DNA of 64,000 bases from RGIG1995 sp045658315 (lineage in GTDB: Bacteria; Bacillota; Clostridia; Oscillospirales; CAG-272). Positions 24,819 to 33,244 of the stretch are shown in pieces; positions within the stretch are counted from its first letter, which is position 1; every line of letters starts with the position of its first letter. The notes below the pieces were generated by a model. That model worked only from the letters and a program-made list of their open reading frames with translations, had not been told where the DNA came from and made no database searches. The position numbers were made by a program, and so were the translations under genes. Where the stretch lies: NCBI GenBank assembly GCA_045658315.1, contig JAZOUV010000040.1, positions 28,438 through 92,437 of the forward strand, given 5' to 3'.

Positions 24819-26663
24819 TTATTCTCCTTTATCTACCGAAAAGTAATTAAACACGTTTTCGGCGTTTTTTTCAGATATACCCCTAACAGCTTTTATTTCA
24901 TCAAGCGATGCTTTTTTTAAGGCAGAAAGGCTCTTGAAATGAGCAAGTATTCTTTTTGCCTTTTCGCTTCCTATACCGTCGATCTCTTCAAGCACCGATC
25001 TTTTTAAAGACCTCTCTTTCGACGCCCTCATTTTTGATATAGTAAAGCGGTGCACTTCCTCTTGCAGTTTATAAACAAGCATATACACCTGCTTTTCTTT
25101 CGCAATACTTATTTCATCGTCCTCGGTGCAAAGTGTTCGCGTTTTGTGATAGTCGTCTTTTGCCATGCCAAATACGGGAATATCTACACGCATTTTTTGC
25201 AAAACCTCTTTTATAACCGAAACGTGCCCTTTGCCACCGTCAAGAAGTATAAGATCCGGTAACTTTGCAAATCCCTCGTCTCCCTGCTTTGCACGTTCAA
25301 AACGCCTCGTGACCGCCTCAGCCATAGAGGCGTAGTCGTCTTGCTTATCGGTTATATTTTTTATCTTAAACAGGCGGTATTCGCTCTTTTGTGGCTTACC
25401 ATCCTCAAAAACGACCATGCCTGCAGTTATATTTTCTTTGCCGTAGTTTGAAATGTCGAAGCTCTCTATTCTCTCGGGCACTACTTCAAGCTGAAGCAAC
25501 TGTGCAAGCTTAATGAGAACCGCATCGTCAGCCGCTCTGCTCTCTTTGTATTGATATGCATGCCTTGCAGCATTCTCGTAAACCATATCGCAAAGCTTCT
25601 TTGTCTCTCCCCTTTCGGGCGTTCTGACAACCACTTTACGCTCGGCAATAACACGCAAAGCATCCTCAAGGGCATCCTTTTCTTCGCCAATCTCAAAATT
25701 TAGCAATACCCCTTTGGGAACGTCGCCCCTCTTTGCGTAAAAATCATACAAAAACGACTGCAAATCCGTATTATTGAGTAGCTCATCGGGGGTAAAAATA
25801 TAGTTTTCGGTATTTATTATCCTACCCTCTCTGATAAAAAATACAGAAATACAAGAAACAGCATCATCTGTATAAAGAGCAAAAATATCGTGTTCCGAAT
25901 CGGGAGAACCGACAATCTTATGTCTCTGCCAAACCTTTAACAATGCATCAATGCGATCTCTGTAAACAGCCGCCGCCTCAAACATCAGCTCTTCGGAAAA
26001 ATACTCCATTTTCTCGGTCAGCTTCTTCTTAACCTCGGAAAAACTGCCTCGCAGAAACAATATTATTTGTCTGTAGATTTCCTTATATTCCTCGCTTGAA
26101 ATATTTCCCGTGCAAGGTCCTACACAATCCCCAATCTGACAATAAAGACAAGGTCTTTCCCTGCCTATATCTTTTGGGAAATTCCTGTTGCAAGAATGTA
26201 CCTTAAAGCACTTTTGAACAGTCTTCAAAACTCCGTAAGCCGCCGATATCGTCGAATAAGGGCCGAAATACTTTGCTCCGTCGCTCTTCCTTGCAAACAC
26301 CACCTCTGCCTTGGGATAATCTTCGTTAAGCTGTATCCGTATATACGGCATATTTTTGCCGTCCTTAAGCTTAATATTGTATTTAGGTGAATACTGCTTG
26401 ATAAGCTGACTTTCAAGTGCCAACGCCTCGTTTTCGGTATCGGTTAAAATATAGTCAAAATCACGCACCTTCGACACCATCATAACCGTCTTTGTGTCAT
26501 GCTTACTGTTTTTTCGGAAATATTGCGACACTCTGTTTTTCAGTGCCCTCGACTTCCCCACATAAACGACTCTTCGTTTTTCATCACGCATTATATAAAC
26601 ACCGGGAGAAAGAGGCAGCTTTAGTGCCTTATCAAGTAAAAAATCTATATCCTGCTGTGACAT
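24819..26663 (-). CDS. uvrC: Excinuclease ABC subunit C
   Basis: Makes both incisions in nucleotide excision repair. About 614 residues: the N-terminal GIY-YIG nuclease (SPGVYIMRDEKRRVVYVGKS), a Cys-rich segment with PCLYCQIGDCVGPC, the UVR region (MEYFSEELMFEAAAVYRDRI), the RNase H-like 5' nuclease with ESFDISNYG and LILLDGGKGHV, and two C-terminal helix-hairpin-helix motifs (IDGIGSEKAKRIL and VRGISEKNAE). I start it at ATG 26663 with AAAGGAG upstream, because the open frame further upstream runs into the ptsH terminator. First gene of uvrC-rsmD-coaD. Confidence 0.97.
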   Translation of the reverse strand: MSQQDIDFLLDKALKLPLSPGVYIMRDEKRRVVYVGKSRALKNRVSQYFRKNSKHDTKTVMMVSKVRDFDYILTDTENEALALESQLIKQYSPKYNIKLKDGKNMPYIRIQLNEDYPKAEVVFARKSDGAKYFGPYSTISAAYGVLKTVQKCFKVHSCNRNFPKDIGRERPCLYCQIGDCVGPCTGNISSEEYKEIYRQIILFLRGSFSEVKKKLTEKMEYFSEELMFEAAAVYRDRIDALLKVWQRHKIVGSPDSEHDIFALYTDDAVSCISVFFIREGRIINTENYIFTPDELLNNTDLQSFLYDFYAKRGDVPKGVLLNFEIGEEKDALEDALRVIAERKVVVRTPERGETKKLCDMVYENAARHAYQYKESRAADDAVLIKLAQLLQLEVVPERIESFDISNYGKENITAGMVVFEDGKPQKSEYRLFKIKNITDKQDDYASMAEAVTRRFERAKQGDEGFAKLPDLILLDGGKGHVSVIKEVLQKMRVDIPVFGMAKDDYHKTRTLCTEDDEISIAKEKQVYMLVYKLQEEVHRFTISKMRASKERSLKRSVLEEIDGIGSEKAKRILAHFKSLSALKKASLDEIKAVRGISEKNAENVFNYFSVDKGE

Positions 26664-26691
26664 AACCCTCTTCTCCTTTCTGTGACACCTA

Positions 26692-26731
26692 CAAAAAAGA
26701 CGGACAAAGCACAATAAAGTCAATGTCCGTT
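26692..26731 (-). terminator. ptsH terminator
   Basis: Minus-strand ACGGACA ... TGTCCGT stem followed by CTTTTTTG, between ptsH and uvrC. The plus strand also has a T-run after the stem. Confidence 0.75.
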
Positions 26732-26760
26732 TTTTAGCAAAATCATTATTGGATAATTAA

Positions 26761-27024
26761 TCAGTCACCAAAACCTGTGTTAACAAGCTCAATCAAACCG
26801 TCAACAGCTTCGTTTTCATCGGGACCGTCAGCAATAACGGTAATAGTCATCCCCTTAACAATACCAAGCGAAAGTACACCGAGGAGACTCTTTGCGTTTA
26901 CGCGGCGCTCTTCCTTCTCAACCCAAACAGAACATTTAAAAGAATTAGCCTTCTGAATAAAAAATGTAGCGGGACGTGCATGCAAACCAATATTGTTGCT
27001 TATCAAAACTTCGCGTGAAATCAT
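26761..27024 (-). CDS. ptsH: Phosphocarrier protein HPr
   Basis: An 87-residue HPr family protein. Counting from ATG 27024, the phospho-accepting histidine is His15 (in NNIGLHARPAT) and the regulatory serine is Ser46 (in VNAKSLLGVLSLG), the exact family positions. So it can act in the sugar phosphotransferase relay and be a substrate of HPr kinase, unlike Crh, which lacks His15. The start is set by AGGAG upstream; the longer open frame overlaps the promoter. It stands alone with its own promoter and terminator; no ptsI is next to it. Confidence 0.93.
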   Translation of the reverse strand: MISREVLISNNIGLHARPATFFIQKANSFKCSVWVEKEERRVNAKSLLGVLSLGIVKGMTITVIADGPDENEAVDGLIELVNTGFGD

Positions 27025-27093
27025 TATCTTTGTCGCTCCTATCAAAATAAAAATAAACTGTAAAAAGCTATAGTTATCAACATACTTAACACT

Positions 27094-27122
27094 ATTATAA
27101 TACAACCGTCAAATAAAATCAA
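27094..27122 (-). promoter_or_regulatory. ptsH promoter
   Basis: Minus strand TTGATT (27117-27122), 17-base spacer, TATAAT (27094-27099), about 65 bases before the ptsH ATG. Confidence 0.7.
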
Positions 27123-27151
27123 GTATTTTTGTTATATTTATTCAACAACAC

Positions 27152-27649
27152 CTATTCAGTTTGTTTTTTCACATCAAAAATTAGTCCATTTCCCGAAAAT
27201 CTTGGAGTAAAAGTCTCAATTTCCATACCTGCGGCAACATAATCGGTTCCGTTTGCAAGAAATCCAGCATCCGTAAAATTGCCCTCGACCTCTACTATGG
27301 CTGTAACGTCTTTCTTTGATTCATCAATGCCCAGCACCCACTTGCCGTCCGAATTTTTGTAATAGACCTTGGCCTCCTCAACAGTTAATTCAACCACCGT
27401 GCCTAAAGTTTTTCCGCCGTCAAAAAACAGCTTGTCGCCCACAACCGCCCTTTCGGCAATTTCGGGTGAAAGTGACGAATACAAAACCGATACCAGACTG
27501 TGTTCATCCGTTATAACGGCATTGTTTTTTTCAAAAAGCTTATAATGCACAAACGTCCCCGCAATACATGCAACAACTGTCAGCAATATCAAAATATCAA
27601 TAATGCTTATTCTTATTTTTTTACGTGCATTTCTTTCTGCACCGGTCAT
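27152..27649 (-). CDS. DUF4330 family protein, second copy
   Basis: A 165-residue protein with a basic N-terminus, one membrane helix at about residues 12-33 (IDILILLTVVACIAGTFV) and an outside beta-rich domain of about 120 residues. The motif FIDG-type loop reads VVGDKLFFDGGKTLGTVVEL. It matches the DUF4330 family of unknown function. It is paralogous to the gene immediately upstream, whose TAA overlaps this ATG by one base. Such pairs sit beside an O-antigen-ligase-like protein, suggesting an envelope polymer role, but this is inference from context. Confidence 0.78.
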   Translation of the reverse strand: MTGAERNARKKIRISIIDILILLTVVACIAGTFVHYKLFEKNNAVITDEHSLVSVLYSSLSPEIAERAVVGDKLFFDGGKTLGTVVELTVEEAKVYYKNSDGKWVLGIDESKKDVTAIVEVEGNFTDAGFLANGTDYVAAGMEIETFTPRFSGNGLIFDVKKQTE

Positions 27650-28155
27650 TATTCACTCACCTCACTTATAGATACACAAACCGTATCACCAGTATAATAA
27701 GGGAATTTCAGTCTCGCTTCTTTTCCGATATTCAACACATATCCGTTTATATTGCAAAAACCGTTTTCGTCAATTACTGCTTTCGCACTTATTCTTATCT
27801 TAACGTCTATTTTACCCGGATAAATCTCCTCAAATCTGTTGTTTTCGTTGTCATATCCGGAATATACCGAATCGGTATATTCAACGTCGATAACCTGCCC
27901 CAACAATGCTGAAGTTCCAGCCTCGGCAACCGAATCGCCTATATTTATTTTACCCCTCAAAATAGCAGGAATTTCCGTTTGACTGACAGTATAAATAATA
28001 TCCACCGAGTCAACATCATTTTCGTCATTACCAAGCTTGCCGTCGTAAAAATATAAAAACAGGATAGCCGCAACCGAAACGACAATGACTAAGATAAGCA
28101 ATATATCAATTATGTTAAAACGATATTTTCCTCTGCCTCTGTTTAAAGAACTCAA
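27649..28155 (-). CDS. DUF4330 family protein, first copy
   Basis: A 168-residue protein with the same layout as its downstream paralogue: basic start (NRGRGKYRFNIIDILLIL), one membrane helix at about 13-35, and an outside domain with LRGKINIGDSVAEAGTSALLGQVIDVEYTD-like strands. The start is a TTG at 28155 that overlaps the TGA of the upstream membrane protein; GAGGGGGA lies 6 bases before it, so the rare start is well supported. Function unknown. Tight overlap on both sides says that the three proteins are made together. Confidence 0.78.
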   Translation of the reverse strand: MSSLNRGRGKYRFNIIDILLILVIVVSVAAILFLYFYDGKLGNDENDVDSVDIIYTVSQTEIPAILRGKINIGDSVAEAGTSALLGQVIDVEYTDSVYSGYDNENNRFEEIYPGKIDVKIRISAKAVIDENGFCNINGYVLNIGKEARLKFPYYTGDTVCVSISEVSE

Positions 28156-29903
28156 TATAAATCCCCCTCACTGTAATCAAACTTATCATATTCATTATAA
28201 ACAGCGTTACTCCGTTCTGTCTCGCACACACAAGAAGCAAGTCCAAGCAACAGCCAGAATATAAGTAACAATTTGAAGTCGGCCGCAATAACGATATTCT
28301 GTCCCATAACTATAAATGCCGTAACACCTGCCATAGCACCTAAGGAAACCTTTCTTCCCTCTATACTGCACCCATCGGAAAAGAATGTGATACTCTTTTG
28401 CAAACAGAGAAGTAAGACCAAAGCAAACAAGAAAACCGCTAATATATAGAAGATATCTATATGCCCATTCACATCACCGAATAATGCTTCGTGAAGATGA
28501 TCTGTTATGCTGCTGTCAAACATTCTTTCAAAAAAGCTTTTAGGCAGATTAATGAATACAACAGGTAAAGTGCAAAGCATAATTCCTATAAATGCAAGAG
28601 TCTTCTTTCCGTAAAACACAAAAAACAGAACAACTCCGAAAAGAATACTAATCCAAGCTCTGTATTCACGTGTCAAAAACAGACATACAACACCTGCTAT
28701 TACCGCAAAAAACGATATAACCGAATTAGCTTTTTTATTTTTTGCAACGGCAATCAAAGGAAGTACCGTAACAATATATGAAGCAAATATCTCGGCAGAG
28801 CCAAACAAGCTCTGCATTCCCATATCATCTGTTGCTCTAAAAACAAAGGTAAGATAGTCAATCCCAAGTTTTGCGGAAATATATGAAGCAAGTCCATAGA
28901 AAACGCTTAGAAAGAAAGAGAAAACTAAAGAAGTAAGAGTCCTGCTTATCCATTTTTTCGACTTTATGAGGTTAATTACCAAGAAGAAAATACAAACACC
29001 AAGCAACCCCTGCCAAAATCTTTGGGTATTGGGAAGCATCAACAGAGAGAACGCCAACACCGCTGTAGCCATAGGGTCAAACTTGACCGTTCTTTTCCCC
29101 CTAATGTATTTCATCAAAAAGCATACGGTAATATATACTATAAGCATGCTCAAACGACGAGCTGACAAAAAAGGCAACAAGAACACTAAAGAAACAATTC
29201 CCGTTTCAGGGATATAAAAAATAGTCAAAGCGAGTACGATAACACCTATAAAAGCAAATAGTATTATAGGTCTTACCCACCATGACAGAACGCAGAAAAT
29301 AACTCCTAAAGGTAATGCGGTTCTGGTATGGCTTTTTTGAAGTGATTGTTGCTCGAAGGCTTCTTTTTTACAGCCAAGCCACTCAAACAATAACCATCTT
29401 GCACTCTTGCTTTCGCACACCGCCTCATTTAGGGAAGCGTGTGATATTATAAGAGGAATGGATACGGCAATAAGCATTAATGAAATGAACATATCGAGAA
29501 AAGAGAGTTTGCCGATTCCCATGCCATAAACTTTTAATAATTGGAGCAGAACGAAGCCGATGCCTGAGGTTATTGAAAAAAGTCCGTAAACACTTAGCTT
29601 CGTATATAGCCAGCCCTTGAAATAACCGTTTATTTTTTCAAGCAAAAAGCTTTGAGACACAAGTTTGGAAATATTTCTTTTTACAGGTCGGAAAAACTTT
29701 TTTCCAAGATTAAGCCTTCCGAACAATCGGCAAATCATGCTGTCTTCAGCATAGTTAGTGTTGTATGACGTAAACATTTTCCCCGCAAGACTGCATTCCG
29801 CTTTGCTGTACAGGAACGATGCTATAGTTACAAAAAACTCCAGAATTTTACTCCGTGCAAACAGCACGCTCATTCTTTTTTTTCTGTTTTTCTTCACCGA
29901 CAT
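28152..29903 (-). CDS. Polytopic membrane protein, O-antigen ligase-like
   Basis: A 583-residue protein with a basic N-terminal region of about 100 residues and at least ten membrane helices. A soluble loop around residues 420-470 (after the LTREYRAWISIL segment) fits the large outside loop of the Wzy/WaaL O-antigen ligase superfamily, and the paired Arg residues there are usual for it. Such proteins move lipid-linked glycans onto acceptors. Substrate and acceptor are unknown. The start is supported by AGGAGGTG 9 bases upstream. It follows trmD and overlaps the first DUF4330 gene. Assignment rests on topology and family resemblance. Confidence 0.65.
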   Translation of the reverse strand: MSVKKNRKKRMSVLFARSKILEFFVTIASFLYSKAECSLAGKMFTSYNTNYAEDSMICRLFGRLNLGKKFFRPVKRNISKLVSQSFLLEKINGYFKGWLYTKLSVYGLFSITSGIGFVLLQLLKVYGMGIGKLSFLDMFISLMLIAVSIPLIISHASLNEAVCESKSARWLLFEWLGCKKEAFEQQSLQKSHTRTALPLGVIFCVLSWWVRPIILFAFIGVIVLALTIFYIPETGIVSLVFLLPFLSARRLSMLIVYITVCFLMKYIRGKRTVKFDPMATAVLAFSLLMLPNTQRFWQGLLGVCIFFLVINLIKSKKWISRTLTSLVFSFFLSVFYGLASYISAKLGIDYLTFVFRATDDMGMQSLFGSAEIFASYIVTVLPLIAVAKNKKANSVISFFAVIAGVVCLFLTREYRAWISILFGVVLFFVFYGKKTLAFIGIMLCTLPVVFINLPKSFFERMFDSSITDHLHEALFGDVNGHIDIFYILAVFLFALVLLLCLQKSITFFSDGCSIEGRKVSLGAMAGVTAFIVMGQNIVIAADFKLLLIFWLLLGLASCVCETERSNAVYNEYDKFDYSEGDLY

Positions 29904-29942
29904 TACATTCTCACCTCCTGCCTCTTTTTATAATAGTTTGTT

Positions 29943-30620
29943 TTATATCAAATCGGGTCTGTTCTTTTTTGTTAATTCGACTGCCGACTTGTACCTCCAT
30001 TTTTTTATTTCTTCATGATTTCCCGACAGAAGAACTTCGGGAACTTTTCTGCCCATAAAATCAATGGGGCGTGTGTACTGCGGATATTCAAGCATACCGC
30101 CCGCAATGCTTTCATTTTCAAAACACTCGGGGGCGGATAACACTCCGTCTATCATTCGCGATATGCAGTCAACAAATATGCAGGCAGGCAATTCGCCTCC
30201 CGTTAATACATAATCACCAATCGATATTTCGTCGTCAACTATCTCTTCTATTATACGTCTGTCAACACCTTCATAGTGTCCGCAAAGAATTATAACCTGG
30301 TCGTATTCAAGATATTCCTTTGCAATACTCTGAGTAAGCACCCTGCCTTGCGGAGACATATACACGGTTCTTCTCTTTTTTCCGTCGGTCTTGTCAATAA
30401 TATTTTTCCAGCAACGGTATATAGGGGGAGCTGCCATAAGCATACCCATACCGCCGCCGCAGGGAGTGTCATCAACGTTTCTGTGTTTGTCCTCTGAAAA
30501 ATCTCTTATGTTGTGTGAGTGTATTTCAACAGCACCCTTATTTTGTGCCCGTCCTATTATGCTTTCTCCGAGAATATTGTCGGTCATCTCGGGAAAAAGC
30601 GTCATTATGTCAAACCTCAT
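29943..30620 (-). CDS. trmD: tRNA (guanine-N1-)-methyltransferase
   Basis: Methylates G37 next to the anticodon, preventing +1 frameshifts. The 225-residue SPOUT enzyme starts MRFDIMTLFPEM, has DDTPCGGGMGMLM, the knot region ILCGHYEGVDRRI, SIGDYVLTGGELP and the C-terminal YTRPIDFMG..VPEVLLSG..EI. I choose ATG 30620 (GAGGG eight bases upstream) over a TTG one codon earlier. It overlaps the rimM 3' end by 11 bases. The usual rpsP and rplS neighbours are absent. Confidence 0.97.
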   Translation of the reverse strand: MRFDIMTLFPEMTDNILGESIIGRAQNKGAVEIHSHNIRDFSEDKHRNVDDTPCGGGMGMLMAAPPIYRCWKNIIDKTDGKKRRTVYMSPQGRVLTQSIAKEYLEYDQVIILCGHYEGVDRRIIEEIVDDEISIGDYVLTGGELPACIFVDCISRMIDGVLSAPECFENESIAGGMLEYPQYTRPIDFMGRKVPEVLLSGNHEEIKKWRYKSAVELTKKNRPDLI

Positions 30621-31119
30621 CAAACATTCCCTCTATGGGCTTTATCAGTATGCCCTCTTCCAACGATATTTTCTTTACAAATTCGCTGACGGCGGGAATA
30701 AGCACCTCACCCTTTTCAGTTGCAACGGTGTATATATCGTGTATGCCGTATTGCGTTACGTCTTTAAGCTTGCCGTAAATCTTGCCGCTGTCAACGTCTA
30801 TAACATCAAGTCCTATCATGTCAGCGATAAAAAACGAGCCGTCTTCTCTTACTATATCATCTCTGTCTGCATAAATAACCTCTTCGCGAAGAGCGTTAGC
30901 CTTATCGAAATCGTCAATACCCTCTAATTTAAGCAGTACCATACCCTTGTGAACCGATGCCTTTTGAACGTTTATGCCGATATAATTCCCATTTACCTTG
31001 CGGTAAACAACGTCAAGCTCGGTCATTACTTCCGGATAATCACACCACGACTGCACCTTTACGTCGCCTCTGAAGCCGTGAGTATTTACAATCTTGCCTA
31101 TCTCTAAATATTTCTTCAT
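30610..31119 (-). CDS. rimM: 16S rRNA processing protein RimM
   Basis: Helps assemble the 30S head by binding S19. The 169-residue protein has the N-terminal beta-barrel (LEIGKIVNTHGFRGDVKV) and the C-terminal PRC-barrel (DMIGLDVIDVDSGKIYGKLKDV and VLIPAVSEFVKKI). It has its own promoter about 45 bases upstream and is overlapped by trmD. The repeat island begins directly upstream of that promoter. Confidence 0.95.
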   Translation of the reverse strand: MKKYLEIGKIVNTHGFRGDVKVQSWCDYPEVMTELDVVYRKVNGNYIGINVQKASVHKGMVLLKLEGIDDFDKANALREEVIYADRDDIVREDGSFFIADMIGLDVIDVDSGKIYGKLKDVTQYGIHDIYTVATEKGEVLIPAVSEFVKKISLEEGILIKPIEGMFDEV

Positions 31120-31161
31120 ACAGTACCGCCCATTTTTCCTAATAAAGCTATCTTTCCTTAT

Positions 31162-31190
31162 ATTATATCATACATTTGATAAACATTCAA
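31162..31190 (-). promoter_or_regulatory. rimM-trmD operon promoter
   Basis: Minus strand TTGAAT (31185-31190), 17-base spacer, TATAAT (31162-31167). It probably drives rimM, trmD, the ligase-like gene and both DUF4330 genes, since no strong terminator interrupts them. Confidence 0.75.
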
Positions 31191-31211
31191 GTATGATGTA
31201 AAAATAAAACA

Positions 31212-31353
31212 AACTCCGCTTTCTTTCGCAGAAAACTTGGCACCTACTTTCTTTTTCGAAAGAAAGTAGGCAAAGAAAACTTGATTCTCTTGAATTGTAC
31301 CACATACTTTCTTTTGAGGAAAGAAAATAAGCAAAGAAACCTTGCTTCTCTGG
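31212..31353. repeat. Tandem hairpin repeats (about 55-60 bases, two full copies plus a partial)
   Basis: Copy 1 (31241-31292) and copy 2 (31301-31353) share CACCTACTTTCTTTT-type arms facing GAAAGAAAGTAGG, then GCAAAGAAA(A/C)CTTG(A/C)TTCTCT. A truncated copy lies at 31212-31240. Each folds on itself. They match no gene. Confidence 0.75.
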
Positions 31354-31374
31354 TTTGTGCGAACATTATCACCT

Positions 31375-31420
31375 TGTCATTTCGAGTGAAGCACCATCAG
31401 GTGCGGAATCGAGAAATCCC
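31375..31420. repeat. Palindromic intergenic element of the TGTCATTTCGAG type
   Basis: Outer arms ATTTCGAG and TCGAGAAAT enclose an inner hairpin GCACC-atc-AGGTGC. A related but diverged sequence is at the window's right end (63948-64000). Confidence 0.65.
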
Positions 31421-31463
31421 ATTATCTCTATACAGAAACATCAAGTAAGTAGGCACTTTGTCT

Positions 31464-31520
31464 TACCTCCATCTGAGGAGGGAGGTGGATTTTGCGAAGC
31501 AAAAGACGGAGGGAGAGAAG
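31464..31520 (-). repeat. Constant-end palindromic element, copy C
   Basis: Left end ACCTCCATCTGAGGAGGGAG, right end GACGGAGGGAGAGAA, inner hairpin ATTTTGC-gaa-GCAAAA. Inverted relative to copy D, 100 bases away, with the same ends but a different inner hairpin. Confidence 0.75.
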
Positions 31521-31615
31521 ATCTTTAAACCTTGGTATTTTTTATCTCTGTTAATAAACAAAAATCACATTCTATCAACTATGATTTTCTTGATTTAGAT
31601 AGCAAGACTTAATGC

Positions 31616-31705
31616 TTTTCTCTCCCTCCGTCTCGGCAAATACTATTTTGCTTTTCTACCGCTTATTATATCTTGCCGAGCCACCTCCCTCCTCAGATGG
31701 AGGTT
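31616..31705 (+). repeat. Constant-end palindromic element, copy D
   Basis: TCTCTCCCTCCGTC, then an inner CTCGGCAAATAC...TATCTTGCCGAG hairpin, then CCACCTCCCTCCTCAGATGG. The ends are the exact reverse complement of copy C over about 24 bases on one side and 14 on the other. Confidence 0.75.
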
Positions 31706-31808
31706 TATATAGTACCTACAACTTTTTTCATTCCCACATAACTTTTTTCTTAGTCAATGAATTTCTTTACCTCTATCAGAAAACATACAACCTTGTAGGC
31801 ACATTATA

Positions 31809-31857
31809 AGCCTTCCTCCGAGATGAAGGTGGTGCCGTTAGGCGACGAAAGGAGCCT
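31809..31857 (-). repeat. Constant-end palindromic element, copy E (diverged)
   Basis: CCTTCCTCCGAGATGAAGG, TGG, a short inner GCC-gtta-GGC hairpin, then GACGAAAGGAG. Same architecture as copies C and D, with changed ends. Confidence 0.55.
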
Positions 31858-31896
31858 ACGTTATATCAAAAAAAGTACTAACTATATTGTAACGCA

Positions 31897-31951
31897 CTCT
31901 CCCTCAGTCAAAATCAAAGATTTTGACTGCTTCCTCCAAAAAGGAGGCTAT
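31897..31951 (+). repeat. Constant-end palindromic element, copy F (diverged)
   Basis: CTCTCCCTCAGTC, inner AAAATC-aaa-GATTTT hairpin, GACTGCTTCCTCC, then AAAAAGGAGG. Same order of parts as copy D. The whole 31.2-32.0 kb stretch holds only such elements and no credible gene. Confidence 0.6.
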
Positions 31952-31993
31952 TAATGTAACTGCTTACCTAATATAAATACACAGAAGGTAATC

Positions 31994-32023
31994 AAAAAGC
32001 CGACAGTGTTTTGTCTGTCGGCA
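31994..32023 (-). terminator. nrdG-nrdR terminator
   Basis: Minus-strand GCCGACAG-acaaaaca-CTGTCGGC followed by TTTTTG, directly after the nrdR stop. Confidence 0.88.
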
Positions 32024-32029
32024 TAATCT

Positions 32030-32485
32030 TTATTCGCTTTCTTTCTTCATATCCTTCAATTCCTGCATAAAGCTTTCGATGTCGTTGAAGTTACGGTAAA
32101 CAGAAGCGTATCTTACGTATGAAACCTCGTCTATATCACGGAGCTTTTCAAGAACACGTCTTCCTATTTCGGAAGTATGTACTTCCGTCTGAAAAGCGTT
32201 CCTCAAATCAACTTCAATTTCCGTTATAATCCTTTCCATATCATCAGGGGTTATCATAGAACGCTTATAACACGCCTTATCAAGACCGTTCAATATCTTA
32301 CTGCGGTCAAAAAACTGCTTCGTTCCGTTCTTCTTTATAACAATCAACGGCACCTTCTCATGCACCTCATAGGTAGTAAAACGTCTTCCGCACGAAATGC
32401 ATTCTCTCCTTCTTCTTATCTCAGAATCTGTCGGTCTGCTGTCAATAACCTTACTGTTCGTCTCTCCGCATACAGGACATTTCAT
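32030..32485 (-). CDS. nrdR: Transcriptional repressor NrdR
   Basis: ATP/dATP-sensing repressor of ribonucleotide reductase genes. The 151-residue protein has the N-terminal zinc ribbon (CPVCG ... RRRRECISCGRRFTTYE) and an ATP-cone of about 85 residues beginning VIKKNGTKQFFDRSKI. Length is standard. Its probable operators, two NrdR boxes three helix turns apart, lie on the nrdD promoter 3 kb upstream in the same locus. It is co-transcribed with nrdG (30-base gap). Confidence 0.98.
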   Translation of the reverse strand: MKCPVCGETNSKVIDSRPTDSEIRRRRECISCGRRFTTYEVHEKVPLIVIKKNGTKQFFDRSKILNGLDKACYKRSMITPDDMERIITEIEVDLRNAFQTEVHTSEIGRRVLEKLRDIDEVSYVRYASVYRNFNDIESFMQELKDMKKESE

Positions 32486-32515
32486 TATCTTTCCCCCTAT
32501 TTTTAATTTATCTTT

Positions 32516-33184
32516 TTATAACCCTCTTACAGTACATTTACCACCGTTTGCAACAACAAGTCTCACGCACTCTTCAACGTATTCTCTCGGGTGCGGCTGT
32601 CCTCCGCCTTCGACCTGTCTGTACTGCTGTAAATAATAATCGCTTTCGCCCACTATATTCTTTGATATTTCCAAAATATCCTCTTTTGTCAATTCCGGGC
32701 AAAACGTCGTTCTGAATTCGTGAGAAATACCGCTTTCCTTCAAAAAGGCTACCGTCTTAAGTACCTTTTCTATGTCTATATTACAACCAGCCACAAGAGA
32801 ATATTTTTCTATATTTGCCTTTATATCCATCGCAACATAGTCTATATATCCCTTTTCGCAGAGCGATTTTACAACATCGGGGTTCGTTCCGTTTGTATCA
32901 AGCTTGACCATATAGCCTAAAGTCTTTACACTCGCAATAAAGGCTTCAAGGTCAGGTTGCAGCGTCGGCTCACCTCCCGACACAACAACACCTTTCAGCA
33001 TACCCTTTCTCTTGTTCAGATAGTCCATAACTTCAAGTGCATCAATCTTCGGTGCGTCTGCCGATAATATATGCTTGTTGTGGCAGTATCCGCACTTCAT
33101 ATTACACCCCGGGGTAAACACCACGCAAGATATTATACCGGGAAAATCCACAAACGATGATTTTTGAAAACCTGCTATATTCAT
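32516..33184 (-). CDS. nrdG: Anaerobic ribonucleoside-triphosphate reductase activating protein
   Basis: Radical SAM enzyme that makes the glycyl radical on NrdD. The 222-residue protein has the 4Fe-4S motif CNMKCGYCHN at residues 27-36, preceded by SFVDFPGIISCVVFTPG, then VVSGGEPTLQPD (SAM-binding GGE), KLDTNGT and a C-terminal QYRQVEGGGQ stretch. It resembles the longer NrdG group found in Clostridia. It has its own promoter and is followed by nrdR. Confidence 0.93.
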   Translation of the reverse strand: MNIAGFQKSSFVDFPGIISCVVFTPGCNMKCGYCHNKHILSADAPKIDALEVMDYLNKRKGMLKGVVVSGGEPTLQPDLEAFIASVKTLGYMVKLDTNGTNPDVVKSLCEKGYIDYVAMDIKANIEKYSLVAGCNIDIEKVLKTVAFLKESGISHEFRTTFCPELTKEDILEISKNIVGESDYYLQQYRQVEGGGQPHPREYVEECVRLVVANGGKCTVRGL

Positions 33185-33215
33185 TTACTTAACACCTCTG
33201 CATCTTTTCAATTAT

Positions 33216-33244
33216 ATTATATCACATCAATGCACTCTTTTCAA
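33216..33244 (-). promoter_or_regulatory. nrdG-nrdR promoter
   Basis: Minus strand TTGAAA (33239-33244), 17-base spacer, TATAAT (33216-33221). No clear NrdR box overlaps it, in contrast to the nrdD promoter. Confidence 0.75.

Noticed and set aside
31212..31353. CRISPR-like array
   Set aside because: Only two and a half copies; each is a hairpin with no distinct spacers and no cas genes.
31612..31809. 65-residue frame in the repeat island
   Set aside because: It lies inside copy D and adjacent repeats and has no ribosome site or codon pattern.
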